Positions 10,489 to 24,200 are shown, counted from the stretch's first letter. The stretch: DNA of 64,000 nucleotides from Heterotrichella gracilis (GCA_032358255.1 JAULBX010025009.1:1-64000), one strand, 5' to 3'. A program made the numbers and translations. Notes: generated by a model from the letters alone, not told the origin.

Positions 10489-11473
10489 GGCTGTGGCTGT
10501 GGCTGTGGCGGTGGCTGTGGCTGCGCGGTCTGTGCTTTGTGAGGACTAGATGCTGTGGGTACAGGGGAAGTGGGGTAGGGTCAGCGTAATTCTAACTGTG
10601 GGCAAGTGTGCTGAAGCATAGCAAGCCTGGGTGCCAGGCTATGTGGGTACGGGAGGTGGGCGCCAGGCGTGCACCGGCGGTGAGTATGTGGGGAACAGGT
10701 ATTGGACCGGCACGCACCTTAATAAGCCAAAAGAGTGATGTCAAAAAAGAAGTGGGTTGTCTACAGGCCTGGATAATGGCTAAGACTTGTGATGGGCACT
10801 AGTGTGCTTCATGCCATAAGCAGGAAGCGCTGGATGCAGGTCGGATGTGCTTACCTTTCAATAGTGGTATCACGATGTGCAGTTCCACTGGGAGCAGGCA
10901 ACCTGTTGGTAGTGTGAGGTCAAGCAGGTGCTTTGTGTGGTGGCTAGGCAGTTGGGGCATGCAAGGAGCATGCGGGAGGGATGAGTAGCACAAGCAATAC
11001 GTGCACACAGTGGTAGCTCCCTAAATGCCTTTGTTTATACTGAGGCTGAAGTATATGCACACCCAAGGTTGGTGTAGCGGGCTCGCGCACATGCATGCAT
11101 GGAGGTACCGCCCTCGTGAAAAACATGCCTTTGTCCCCCTTGAGTGAATAGTTCCCTTGCTCCATGCGAATATAAGCTCTGTTTCGTTAGGTCTGGCTCT
11201 GGCTATCAACCCTTGAAATTTGTAACCGGAAGGCACGGACAGTTTGCACAGCATTTGGGCAGCTCTGGCCCTATGTAGTATAGTGACCCTATATGCATGC
11301 ATGTGGCCTGGGTAGCGACCCTATATGCGTGCTCGTGGCTGGCTTGCACACATCCACAGCGCGCTGTAATATACGCTTGACGACGTAGTACTGCACTCGC
11401 TGTATCCGCTAGCTCGCGCATCGCACTGCCTTGCCTCGCGTGGGGTCACCGCTGAGCCTGCCCACATCACGGC
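10489..11473. other. Divergent intergenic region (shared promoter region)
   Basis: Lies between two head-to-head genes, so both promoters should be here. About 11280-11335 carries a short direct repeat (CGACCCTATATGCATGC / CGACCCTATATGCGTGC). No coding sequence is supported. Confidence 0.45.
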
Positions 11474-14400
11474 ATGCCGCTTACGCAACGCAAAGAGGAG
11501 GATGATTCAAAGGTAGGTTTGCCAGCACTCTCCTTCCATGCCGAATGATAAACAGCAGTGGCCACGACATGAAAGCTCGCATGCGCGTTATGCCGTATGA
11601 CACATATGTTGTGCCGTCTGGGGTGTTGGGTGAGTGGTGCGTCATGTGTGTTGTCATGGCGTCTGGGATATCCCAAGAAGCCTGCACCGTAAGGTTTGTA
11701 GTACCTGGCCGCAGAACCACCTTCCACACTTATCCCCCCCCACCCACCACCAACACTCCCAACCTACCATCCCACCCTCACCTCACCCATGCACCATTCT
11801 CCCTTTCCTCCTCTTCAGGAAACCACCTCCCAGCTTTTCCCCCTGGCCTCCACCTCTGGCCTGCACCACCTGTGGTCCCAGGAACTACTCTGCGATGCCC
11901 TCCTAATCCCAGAAAACTCACCCCCAATCCCCGCGCACAAAGTCATTCTAGCGGCCCACAGCGGTTTCTTCCGAGCGCTGTTTGCTGGGTCTGGGAGGGA
12001 CATGCGGGAGGGGGTGGGGGGTGGTGGGGGGGTGCAGGAGGTGGGGCTGGAGGGGGTGGATGGCGGCGCGCTGCGGGTGGTGGTGGAGGCGCTGTACCGG
12101 GGGGAGGTGGAGGTGGGTGGTGGTGTGGGGGGGTTGGCAAGCTGGCATGCTGATTGAGCTACCTGCATGTCGGCACGTGCATGCAATTTAATTCCTTGCA
12201 TTTCCGGCCAAAAAACAAATAATACAGATCAGCAATCAGCCCTGCACAAGCTTGTGCCATCCAGCCCCGTCCTGTCATTGCTTGTACCATTTGTGAAATG
12301 GTCACATGCATGTGGTCATGGCCACGATTCACTGCCATTGCTGGATGTGGTGGGTGGCGGGGGCGGAGTGGTTGGGTTTCAATCCCAGGGAAGGGATTGT
12401 GTGCCAAATGCATGTGGCCATTGCTGGCAGGGGCATTTGGTGGGTTGTGGTTGAGGCCGGTTGGCATGACAAGGCATGGCGCGGACAATTTTGCATGGTT
12501 CATGGCGCGGCATGGCAGGCATAACTTGGCATGACATGGCAGGGGTTGCAGGACCTGTAGTGGGTATCAACAAAGTCCCACTCACCCCCCTGCCCCCCAG
12601 ATTTCTGCTTCAAATGTGCACCCCCTGCTGGCCACCAGCAGCTACCTGGAGGTACCCCCGCTACAGGAGGCATGTTGCAAGGTGAGCAGGGGCAGGCCCC
12701 AACTCCCCATGCCCTACCTGGAAACCCTACATTGACCCTGGAGTTTCTACTCGCCACATGCAATGTAGGCCTTGCTGCTCCCATCTGGCCGCCTATCTCC
12801 AGCTGGAACCTTGCTTTCATTTTTTCCCTCCGATACAGCATGCCTCCACTTCACCCCCTGTGCAGGTTTTGCACCAGGGGCTGCGCCTGTCCTCCTGCGT
12901 GGCCACGCTTGAGCTGGCGGCTACCTACAGCTGCGGGGGGCTGTACACGCACACGGTGGGTGGAGGGTCAGGGTGTGGGGTTGAGGGGTAAGGGGCAAGG
13001 GTTTAGGGCGCGTGGCAACCTATAGCTGGGGGACCTGTACGCGCACACGGCGGGTGGAGAGGCAGGGTTATGGGTTAAGGGGTTTGGGCTAAGGGTTGTA
13101 TGGCTGGCGGCAACATACAGCTGCGGGGGGAGCTGTACACGCAAACGGTGGTTGGGCTGGTGGGTGGTGGTGTTCTGTGGTGTACAAGCATGCAGGTGCC
13201 AGCAGGATGGCTGTACCCATCTGCCTGGCATGCTGCCGCTGTTGTCTACCATCAAAAGGCATGTAGCGTGTAGCTCTAGGGCAGCTGTCTAAGGACCTGC
13301 TGTATGGTTCAGGGTAATTCTCAAAAATTGGTTTGGTCACCCACGTCGTTGGGAGTCAAAATACCACCGTGGTATTTTATCTAGGGCACGCAGCATGTCT
13401 CAGCATGAGTTGCCACCACAGCCCCCCCACGCCCACCGCATGTGGACCACGTGCGCACCTCAAACCCTAAACAACCCTGAAAACCCTGAAAACCCCTAAT
13501 CTCCCACCCGCAGATGGACTACGTGCGCGCGCAGTTCAGCCAGCTGCTTTCATCCCCTCACAAGTCCACCATCCAGCACCTCCCCCCCGACATCCTGATT
13601 GAGCTTGTGTCCAGCGAGCACCTGGAGGCAAGCTCAGAGGCGGATGTGCTGGACATAGCCCTCACATGGGTGCAGGTAGGGTGTAGGGTCAAGGTTTAGG
13701 GTTGGCTGGAGGCCAGCCCAGAGGCGGATGTGGTGGATATTGCGCTCACATGAGTGCAGGTAGGGTGTAGGGTTCAGTGCTTAGGGTTGGGGGTGCTGAT
13801 GTGCTGGACAAAGCGCTCACATGGGTGCAGTAGGGTGTAGGCATAGGGTTGTGAATGGGGATGTGCTGGAAGCAGCGCTATTAGAAGTCCCAGAGCCACA
13901 TGGGCTGACCTTGCTTTACACCTAGCGTCAAAAACACGGCTGTGGCTGCAACAGAGCCGCCGGTGCAGGTTTGGCACAAGTGGTAGGAATGGGCTGGATG
14001 GCCCAGGCATGTTGACCAGGCTGCTGGAATCCATGGAACAAGGGGTATCTTTCTATGGGGTATCTTTCTAGAGAAAGGTATTGTCCTGTATACCCTTGCA
14101 CGATTACGTCCATATGTATCTCATTGTATTTGGTTTGTTGGCTTAACTTCTACATTGTGCAGGGTTGTGTTGAGCAGCGTGTTGAGTTCCTCCCACAGCT
14201 GCTGGGGTCTGTGCGCATGCACCCCGCTGACCTACAGCTGTGCTTGGATCTGCACCCAACATGGAGGGGGGCGGTGGCGGAGGGCACAATGTCGCAAGAG
14301 TGAGTGCCCAGCAAAGGCCTCATGTAGAGCCCCTGTATTTCTCGTTTTGGCTGGGGGTGAAAAAGGATTTATAAAGTTGTTTAGGGACTTTTGATTTGAT

Positions 14401-17119
14401 TTCCTCTGTTTTGAGTCATGTATCATCAGCTTGCCCACGGTTGGACTGATTGCCACCTGTGTGATAGCACCCCCTTGTACCAACTATTCACAGCGTTCAC
14501 ATTCACCAAGTGATGTTATGGAAACGTGCCAAAGCACATGGTGTCATAAAAAGGCAAGCCGAATTACACGGTGGCATGGTGTCTACATGTAAAAACAGTG
14601 GCCCAGCTCCGCCCGTGCCCCCCCATCCCCCCTTCCGCCCTCCGCACAAATATACCTCTCAAACACATTCCCCCTCACCTCTTCGCAGCCAGTGGTCCCT
14701 GGTTGACAGCGCAGTGCAGCGGTGGGTGGTAAGCGCCTCCAGCCCCGCCCCGCGCGTGCCCTTGTCCCCACGCAAGTGCCTGGCCACGTGCCTCATGGCG
14801 GCGGGGGGGCACGAGTGCGGATGGAGGAGCCTGAGGTGGGTGGGTGGGGTGGTGGGTGTGGGTATGGGTGGTGGGGGGGGGGGTGTAGCTGTCGGGTGTG
14901 GGGGAGTACGGAGTAGGTGGTGGGTGGTCGTGAGGGGTGGGGTGTGAATGTGTAGGTGGTGGGGGAAGTGTGGGGGGCGGATGGTGCACCTGGGGGAAGT
15001 GGAGTGTTTGGCTAGGTGTGGGTGGATAGGGTGGGCCCTTGCCAACCTGTCACAGTCCTTTTGCGCGCATCATGCTGTCAATGACAGGTGGTAGTGGCAT
15101 GCTTTGGCCGGGTGCGCTGTATGCTCATTGTGTGCCTCATGCTCGTTGGCTGCTGTGTGATCATTGCGCGCTGTGTGATCCTTGTGCGCTGTATGGTCAT
15201 TGTGGGCTATTTGATCATTGCGCGCTGTGTGAGCATTGTGTGCTGTATAATTATGGTGGGCCGTGGAAAAGGAACAAAAAGAAAATCTCTGTATTTCCTC
15301 CCAAAATGTGATTTCTCATCCCAGGACCGTGGAGCTGTACGACCCCTCCTCAGACTCCTGGTCCCCTGGCCCCCTCATGCCCACCGGATTCAGCTTTGCG
15401 GGGTGCGGGGTGGTGGGGCAGTCGCTGCTGGTGGTGGGGGGTGGGGGCAACTCGGCACAGGTGGGGCGATACGATCGGAGCAAGAAGACTTGGTGCATGC
15501 AGCAGCGCATGGGGGTGCCGCGGGTGCATTGTGCCGTGGCGGCGCTGCAGGGGAAGCTGTTTGTGGTGGTGAGTTGTGGGGGGGAAGGGGTGGGGGTGGG
15601 CCAAGCATGGGAGGGGTTATGTGGGGTGGGTGAAGGTGGTGGGAGGTCATTCCCTTGTCGCTTGTTCTTGTGAAACCTGGAACTGTGTTCTTCAGCCCAG
15701 GTCTGCCGAAAGCCAATATATCCAGCCCTTCACCCCTGCGCTGAGCCCCTGTCCATCATATCCCAACTAGGCATGCACACCCCACCACACCACCCACCCT
15801 ACTAATCACCCACAACACCACAGGGCGGCCGCACCGGTATGGGCAAGGAGATGGCAAAGGAGACAGCTGACGTGTCATCCTACGACCCCACCACCACCAC
15901 CTGGTCCCCCATGCACCCCCTGCCCACCCCCCGCACCTCACTGGCGGCGGCTGCGGTGGGGGGGCGGCTGTATGTGGTGGGGGGGCAGTGCGGGAAGGAG
16001 ATTTTCCGCAGCGGGGATGTGTATGATCCCCAGCGGGACGAGTGGCTGGGGATGGGGGCTGAGATGGGGGTTGCGAGGAAATACTCTGCCATGGGCGTAC
16101 TGGGAGGTAGGGTGTGTGGGTGAATGTGGGTGGGGTGTGAGTGCGGGTGTGGCTGCTGTACATCCCTGGAGCAGGATGCTATGCCATCGCATCTGTGCAT
16201 CTGGTGTTGGGTGTGGCATGCATGTCGTTGCGGAGTGCCTCCTCCGGGCACCTGGCTGAAATTTCATGCATGAAATCCATGCAAATGGAATCCAATGATG
16301 GACCAGCTTTGGATGAATCATGGCAAGTTGTTTCCATGTCGTTGTGCCTGGTGACACCCTGTTATGGATTCCATGGGTATCCCCTCCACCCGCCCAGCTC
16401 CTGCTGTTCCATGCACCACCACCACCCTTGTGGTACCCCCACCGCACCCCACTACCCACCCTTCATTACTACCCACCCCCAACCCCCATCCCAGGTCGGC
16501 TGTATGTGGTGGGTGGCATGGATGGTGGGCGTGCGCGTGTGCGGGGTGTGGAGGCGTACGATCCCCGGGAGGGGAGGTGGCAGCGCCTGGGGGACATGCA
16601 GGTGGGGACATATCTTAGGGGGTGCACTTTTAATATCTCATTATAAGGTGCTTGTCTGCTGCACGTTCGCCTCAATGGCGCATCCAAACAGAGTTTTGTG
16701 ATTTTTGTAATGTATTATTGGTAACCACACCCTTTCTACTAACCTCTTGGCTCCCACACACCCAGCCACACACCCACACACATCTTCTATGAGAAGAACA
16801 TAAAAACTTCTTAATTGTAGGCGAAAATGGAAGATGCTTTACATTTACAGAAGCATTTTTGATCGGTTACTACAGTGCCATCCCCCCCCCCCCTTCATCC
16901 CTTCTCACGTCTTGACCCCCCTCCCACCGCCGCCACCAGGTCCCCCGCAGCAGCTGCGGCGTGGCTGCGCTAGGCGAGTCCCTGTACGTGGTGGGCGGCA
17001 ACGAGGGCGATGAGCTCATCCACCACACGGTGGAGTGCTACTGCCCGGCGGCTGACCGGTGGCGCCAGGTGGCGCCGCTCGGCGTGCCGCGCAGCGGGCT
17101 GGCGCTGGCGGCGGTGTAA
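11474..17119 (+). CDS. BTB-BACK-Kelch protein (KLHL-type, putative CUL3 adaptor)
   Basis: Eleven exons: 11474-11512, 11819-12112, 12601-12681, 12866-12955, 13514-13675, 14163-14299, 14689-14835, 15325-15568, 15824-16106, 16495-16601, 16940-17119; all phases match, 587 aa. The BTB domain covers about residues 25-140 (IPAHKVILAAHSGFFRALF). BACK covers about 140-260 (LLATSSYLEV, then HLPPDILIELVSSEHLEA). Six Kelch blades follow, about 290-587, with the repeated signature LYVVGG plus YDP..W, for example RLYVVGGMDGG...YDPREGRW. The C-terminal strand GVPRSGLALAAV probably closes the first blade. The length is that of animal KLHL proteins, which bind cullin-3 through BTB/BACK and recruit substrates with the propeller. 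That role is inferred here. Introns 4 and 5 carry decayed copies of the preceding exon ends. Confidence 0.88.
13018..13151 (+). repeat. Two decayed copies of Kelch-gene exon 4 3' end
   Basis: About 13018-13058 and 13102-13151 copy the end of exon 4 plus its donor (12915-12961; core CTGTACACGCACACGGTGGG). Both sit in direct orientation within the following intron, and both lost the clean reading frame. Confidence 0.85.
13705..13836 (+). repeat. Two decayed copies of Kelch-gene exon 5 3' end
   Basis: About 13705-13763 and 13791-13836 repeat the end of exon 5 and its donor (13625-13685; core GCGCTCACATGGGTGCAG). The first has a stop in the copied frame; the second has lost the G of the donor. 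Confidence 0.85.
15112..15255 (+). repeat. 18-bp minisatellite, eight units, in an intron
   Basis: Eight consecutive, imperfect 18-base units of the type GCGCTGTGTGATCATTGT in the seventh intron of the Kelch gene. The unit is a multiple of three and leaves one frame open (V-R-C-M-L-I-like hydrophobic hexapeptides), but the stretch is flanked by intron sequence and the exon phases close without it. Confidence 0.85.
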
Positions 17120-18204
17120 GGGGGGGGAGGGCATGGATGCGGGTGTAGAGGGGAGGAAACGTGAATGGGTGCACAGGGGCATCCAAGCCTGGCGTCCAAT
17201 GCGCTGAGGGGCGCCGCCCCAGAAAGGTGGGTGTAGGGGGTAAGCTGTTTACGCGTGTGGAAGAGGGTAGGAGCCGGACCATGTTGATGGCGTCCTCAGC
17301 CTGCCTTGGAAGGGGTTGGTTCTGGAGGCAAAGTAGGGTTGTGGGGCAATGGATGCGGATGGCCTTGTGTAGGGCCGATGCTTTGTATCCTTGTGTTTAG
17401 GGTTTTAGGGCGATAAATTAGGGCGATTTTTTGTGTGTCCTGGTGTCTGTATCATAGCTAATAACTCAAAGGCATGGATTTTTCTGTGGGTGGTTTTGTT
17501 CGCTGTTGCTTGTCAAGTCTGTGGTGTAGGGTTCATTGTTTGCGGCTGTATTGCTTATCAAGGTGCTGGTGACACGTGCACAAAGCCCTGGGATGGGATG
17601 GGATGGGCACGTGTGTAGATGGTAACAGCCTGCTATGGCGTCATCTTAGCCTAAATTCTCACTCTCACTTCTGGTTGCTGAATTTGAACTTCAAGATTTG
17701 GCACTTGTACACCATCAGAAGTTGTGCCATTTTGATTATGTGGCAGTGGGGCAGATTGGGGACTGTTTTTCTGGGGAATGGGGACTGGATTCTTGGAGGA
17801 TGTCAGGAATACCGCCTGGACTCCCTGACCCAAGTTGGGTCCACTTTTAAACCTTCGAGAACAACACAGGATCCTCAACCACTTCAGCAAGGTTGTGTAC
17901 AGTGGGCAGGTTAGTGTTCCAGAGACAGCCTGTGTGGGGGCAGGTGAACGAACGTGCCTCCCGCACCTGCAGCGTTATTGCCGCCAAGGCCTGCTTCTGC
18001 GAACCCCTTTCCCTCCCTTCCTGCCCAGCTCGCTCACTGCGGAGGTATCCCCCGTGTGCTGTTCCTCCCTGTCAGTCGCAGAGCAGATACTGCCGGTCCT
18101 GGTCACCGGTCATCGCACCACTCTGTGCTGGTGGGGGTTGGCATGGTTTGAACCCACCGTCTGTCACAAATGAAGCTGCCTTGACGAGCCTACGGCCTTG
18201 AGCT
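17120..18204. other. Intergenic region
   Basis: No gene supported. Contains short telomere-like G-rich runs around 17390-17420 (GTTTAGGGTTTTAGGG). The region before 18204 should hold the promoter of the FHA-RING gene, but no clear core element is seen. Confidence 0.4.
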
Positions 18205-21200
18205 ATGGAAGCAAACGCGCCGACAAGCAGTAGGTACGTGCGAAAGTCGCCTGTATCCTGCGTTGAGCTAACAGTGAAACCCTGGTGCCAGCACCCACCA
18301 CATCCCGCTTCTTGTACCTGGATTGTGGCTAGTCCAAACCACATGTACCGTACCTAAGGTCTTGTTTGAACGGTCCTCTATTGTACTAGCAGAGGGTGCA
18401 TTACTGTAGGGTTCAAACGCCCAATCCTTGGCCACCGTACCTAGTGACTAGCATAGGCAGCCTGTTTCAGCTAGAGGGCAGTGCTGACTAGTGCCCCGCC
18501 ATGCCGCAGCGACCTGTTGAACACCATACGGGAAGGCAAGGAGACGCACTCCTCGCCCTTTGCGGACACAGCTGCCCACGCAAAGCGGTTCTTGAAAGGG
18601 AGCACAGGCGAATCCACCAGGTAGGTGCCACCGGCATGCATCACTGGTGGGCGGCATTCCTTCCCTCTCAAACAGATATCTACTATTTAACCACAGACCT
18701 AGACCATCTAATATTCAAACACAGACCTAGACCCCGCGGTCCCGTGTTTGCTGGGAAGGCATGGCATTCAGTATCCTTTCCAGCTAGACAACCCCTTGTA
18801 CTACAAGTTGTAGCCTATTACCCCACCACCTGACTAACCAAAACCTGCACCCCACTCCGACCATCTCCTCTACTCCACACACACACTGGAACACCAGTAC
18901 ACTTCCCTCACTAAACTGCCCTTCACCTGCCCTTGGGTCCTCACAAATGGCCCCCTTTTACCCCTTTTCCAGCGACACCAGCGAGGACAACGACAGCTGG
19001 GTGAGCCACCCATGGGGCTGGCTGGATCCTGGCAACTCCTCCCTGCCCATGGTGGTCCTGCGGGGCAGGGGGGTGGCGCTGGGGAGGGGCAAGGAGTGCT
19101 TTGACAGCCAGCTGCACTGCCTGCGCTCGATGGATGAGGCGTGTGTTAGAGCCTCCAGCGCCTCGTCCTCAGGCAACCTAGACGAGTCCAGGTAGGCCAG
19201 TACCACCAGACCCTACAGATTCAACCGATTTTGGTGACCCTACAGATTCACAGACCCTGCAGTAGGTGAGCCTACAGGTGACTCAACCGATGGCTTGCCG
19301 GTGGGCGAGGGGCGTGACCCTGCTCTAGGGTTTTGGGATGATTAGGACACCAGATGTCCTGCCTCCCATTCGACGTACACTCCCAGTCCCCCGAAGTGTC
19401 CACGCTGCCCTAAACCCTAGTTGACGCCATGAGCACTTACTCACCCAAGTCCTACCCACGCCGCATGCACACATCAGACAAAGGCATGCCCCCACCCACC
19501 CGCACCGCATCCCCACCCTCCATCTCCCCCACTTCCAGGACCGAGCCCTTCCAAAACAGCGTGACATTTGTGGAAATCCCAGACGGGCGGGTGTCCCGGC
19601 TGCACTGCGTGATCAAGCCCAAGTGGGTCCCCTCGGCGCAGCAGCTCAATTTCAGAATCAAGGTGGGGACAGTACTTGGCACGGGAAGGGTGGCTGGGGT
19701 TCTGTTTTGTTGCTAGTGGTACATCTATAGGTACTGTCGCTGAAACATAGGACAAGTGAATTTTATTGGGCTGATGTACCGTTCATTTAAATGTAATTAA
19801 ATTTAAATGAGTTTCTTTATCATAAAATGCAGTTGTCAGGGTGTGATGGTGCGTGGGAGGGGTCTAGTGGGTGGGCTGCAGGAATCAGTTTTTGTATATT
19901 GCAATGGCGACAGCCATGACGGAAATTTCGCGTTTGATGTCAATACAAACGTTGGGATTGGGAGTGCTCTGGTGACATGTCTGTACCAGCCAACCCCTCG
20001 ACCATTCACACCCTGACTGTGCACCCTACACCCTAGACCGCTGCTCACCCCTCCCTTCTCCCCCGCTCCCTCAGGACTGCAGCACCAACGGCACCTTTGT
20101 GAACGGCAGCAAGATAGGGCGAGGGGGCCACCAGGCGCTGCGGGGGGGTGACAGGGTGTCGCTGGTGCTGTCTGTTGCCCCGCTGCTGGAGGTGTTCTAC
20201 GTGTTCCATGAAGGTGGGTGGGGAGGGTTTGGGCAGGATTTTGGGAGGGTTTTGAGGGTTTTGCTAATGCTGTGGAGGTGTGCCGCTAGTTCTCGGAGGT
20301 CGAGATGTGAGGACCTGGGTGTTTCTAGGGTTTTGGTAGGGTTTCACTGGTGCTGTCTGTTGCGCCGCTGCTGGAGGTGTTCTACGTGTTCCATGAGGGT
20401 AGGTGGGCAGGGTTTTGAGCGGGGCGGGTTTTGGGTGGGGTTTTGGTAGGTTTCTGACCTATCGCGGGGCTGCTGCTCGGAAGGTGTTCTGTGCTCTCTA
20501 CGAGGGTGATGTGGGTGGGCTTTTGACAAGGGTTGTGATTAGGGGTTTGAATAGGGTTTGGATAATTGCCGAGGTGCTTACCCACCTGGCTCCCATGTGA
20601 TATGGCTGGTCAGGGTTTTAGGGTTTCGATCGGCAATGCATCCAGCATACTTGGCTCCTGTGCAGGTCCCCCCCTTGGTCTGCTACTGGATGACGCTGAG
20701 GTGGGACCAGCTGGCGCTGATGAGGCTGGGCCTGGTCCCACAGGCGCCGCCATGCAGACGGATGCAGCAGTGGTGGATGGGGTGCTGGTGTCCAGGTGCG
20801 GCTGTATCCACCACGCCCGCACCTTGCATAACCAACACCCCACCACCCCTCCCCACACACCCACATCCCCGCCCCCACCCACCCACCGACCAGGCAAGCC
20901 GGCGCCCCCTCCCGCCTGCACGTTGCATCACCAACACCCCACCAACACCCCCACGCCCCCACCCACAACCTCATCACCCCCTCCCATCCCCACACACCAG
21001 GCAAGCCGGCGCCCCCTCCCGCCTGCGCACCGCCCGCACCACCCGCTACACCACCGTTGACGCAGCAACGCTGGAGGACTGCTGCTGCCAGGTGTGCCTG
21101 GGAACCCTGCGCCAGTGCGTGGCCCTGGAGCCCTGCGGGCATAACTTCTGCGCCACCTGCCTCAGCCACCACTTTGCGGCGCAGCTCATGGTGGGTGTGG

Positions 21201-24200
21201 GGGGGGTGGGGGTGGGGGATGGTGAGGGCATGACTCGTGTGAAACATGCCTGGGCCCCAAATCTGTGGGGCGGTGCACGATTGGTGGGTGATGGGGGAGG
21301 GTGTATGCTGAAAATGCCCTGGAATGTCCACTGCGGTATGGTGTTGTGTGTGTGGCGGGAGGTGAACTGGCCACCTGTCGGTACCCTGCATTTGGCACCA
21401 CCACTTTTTGCCCCTACCTCTGGCTCCACCATTCCCTTACTCCGTCACCTCCCTCCCCCCCCCCCCCCTTTCCTCCCCTGGAACCCACACACTGTGCTCA
21501 ACCCCCACCCCCCACACACAGAACGGCCAGGCCGTCAGCTGCCCCCTGCGCTGCGCCCTGCCCCAGCGGGTGGTGGCCAACACCGCGGTGCGGGCCTTTG
21601 TGCGCTACCAGCGCATGGCGCGCATAGGGCCCAAGGGCGCAGCCAGCCCCTTTGTGATGACCATCGTGCGCCAGACGTCGTCGCTGTCTGGGCATGTGTC
21701 GGGGGGATCCAGGTGCGGTGGGGGTGGGTTGGAAGGAGGGTGGGATGTGCTGGATGGCATGGGCTACCACCTTGCTACAGTTAATTTTGTACCCTAATCA
21801 AATGCGCCCAGTTCAGAAACTAGCCATTGCTACGTCTTCATTCAAAGTATAAATTGCAAGCTGTGCATGCTCATGTAATACCCACTACCCCTACCCGTGC
21901 CCACCTTTCTGTAGGCAGTGCTCCAACCTCTCTGACAACTACTCCGGCGTCCTCACCCCCTCCATGAGCTACGCACGCACACCATCCAACCGAACCGCGT
22001 CAGGGCGGACAATCGCCACGCGATCACTCCCCGGCAGCGGCCTCCAATCAATGTCATCCACCGTCCGATCGGGGGCGGTGGATCAATCCAGCCTCCAATC
22101 GGTGTCGTCGGCAGTGAGCACGGTCCGATCTGGCACCACGGATCGGTCTGTGAGCCAATCTCGGGTGCTGGGGTCGGTGGCGGCGGCGGGCGGGGATAAG
22201 TCCCCGCATGAGGCCTATGCCAGTGCCATGGCATCCATGGGGCATGCAGGTGGGTGTGGGGGTGCGATTTGAATGTTATTTTTTAATGGGGAGATGAGCA
22301 AGACGAGAAATTGCTCGTGGGTTGTATGACATGTTTAATGGCGCTATACATGTAGGATTATTCAATGTATAATATTCTCCCATTTTATAGTGCATACATG
22401 AAAAAATGCTTAAGAAAGCAAAATGATATATGGATATACCCCCTAAAACCCCAATCCCCCCGGCAGGCCTCGCCACCGGGCCCCACCGGGACGCTGCTCC
22501 CGGCACAGGCACGCCCCACCCCCTCACCCCCCTCGTTTCACGTGGTGAGAGCGAGGCTGACTACCCTGAGATGTCCCCCCTGTGCCCCCTAGATGATGAA
22601 AACCTACCCATGGAAGCACACAAGCTAAGGGGAAAGCAGGTGGGATGGCGTGGCGTTGTGGCAGGAGGATGGTGCTGTTAAACATTACGGACATTCTTTT
22701 CATGGTTGAATTCTTTTTAAACATACTAATGTAAATATATCGTAGTGATTCTTGTGTCACTGTGATATACACAATTGTATATGTCACTAGTAGTGAGTCA
22801 CTGTGGTACATATCAGCGCGACCCGCCCTAGTTCAGCCCCTCGCTCCCCACCACCAACCCCTCAGCCCCTCAGCACCCTCCACCCCCCACCGCAGGTTGA
22901 GGTAGCCCTGCAGCGGCTGCGGGAAGCGGGTGGCTCCCCCCCCGTGGTCACCGCGGCGCTGGAGGTTGTTGCGCGCCTGTGCTGGAGCGACGACGGGGTG
23001 CGGCGGGAGGTGGTGGGGATGCAGGGGGTGGAGGCAATCGTGGCGTCAATGAAGGTGAGGGAGGAGGGGGTTGCCACCTACACCCACCATGAGGGCTTTA
23101 CTCCCTTAAATGACAGTGCCAGCACTGGATTGGGACAAAAATTGTGGCGGAAAACCCTGGTGACACTGGTTCAAAGCAAGCATTTGCCATGTGCATATAG
23201 CATGGCTGCTTGCTGTTTGGTGGGAATCTGCTGCATCATCCTCGCCCCCCAACCGCGGCTGTCAACCCTTCCCGCGCGCTCTCCACGCAGGCATCCCCCA
23301 AACGGAAGGGCTTGTTCGTTCATGCTGCACTTGATTTTATTAAAAAGTAAACATGCACATCTTGTTGACTTGGGAGTAAGAATCCTGCCTCAAAATTCCC
23401 CCTCGTGCACTCTTCCCGCAGGCTGTTCCCTCCAACGAGGCGGTGCAGTGCAACGGCTGCCTGGCACTCATGGCGCTGGTGCGGGGGGAGGGGCCGGTCA
23501 GCCGCGCCAACCAGTGGCACGTGGCGCAGGCTGGCGGGCTGGGCGCAATAGCCGCGGCCATGCGGGGCGCCCCCGGCCACCCCATGGTGCAGCTGTCTGC
23601 GCTTCTCTCGCTGATACCCATTGCGTATGGTGCGTGCGGGTGGGGGATTGGGGAAAATGGGGGGGAGTTGTCGTTGATATTGGCGGTTGATAATTCTTGG
23701 GGGTTGTGTGACAGTGGTGGTGGTGGGGGGTGTGAGGGAGATGCGCAGCGCTCTGGGCAGTTGTCTTGGCGTGATAGTGGTGTGTGTATGCGAGGAAAGG
23801 GTGTGCATATACACCTAAATCTCCGTTTACACTTGCCACCGTACCAATAACATTCGCCCCCTTCTTTCAACCCCCCCCCCCCCCTCCTCCCTGCACCCAC
23901 CCACCCTCTTCTCCCCCTTGGTGCAGAGAACGTGGTGCTCCAGTCGTATCTAGGCCTTGAGGTGCTTCCCGAGGTGGTGGCTGCGCTGGCCAACCACCCA
24001 GGGGAGGCGGATGTACAGGCAAAGGGGATGGTGGTGCTGGGGGTCATGGCGCAGGTGGGTGGAGGGGATTGGGAAGTGAGCATGGTTGAAGAGAATTCTG
24101 ATAATTATCGTCATAGATTTACGCAGGATTCATCATTACAATTTCCTGGTTCATATATGCACACTTCTGATTGAAGCAATTTATCAGCTAAATGAGGCAT

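Noticed and set aside
15088-15633. 181-codon frame through the Kelch-gene intron and exon 8
   Set aside because: It covers the 18-bp minisatellite and reads exon 8 out of frame; the Kelch frame with matching phases is clearly the real one.
18125-18205. Possible tRNA or tRNA-derived element on the minus strand (TAGCTCAAGG ... GGGTTCAAACC)
   Set aside because: A- and B-box-like words are present, but the T-stem has mismatches, no D-stem or acceptor stem closes, and the segment abuts the first exon of the FHA-RING gene.
22803-23054. Separate start for an armadillo-repeat gene
   Set aside because: The open frame begins at a GTG inside the intron, with no ATG before the ARM sequence, while splicing from the FHA-RING exons joins in phase.
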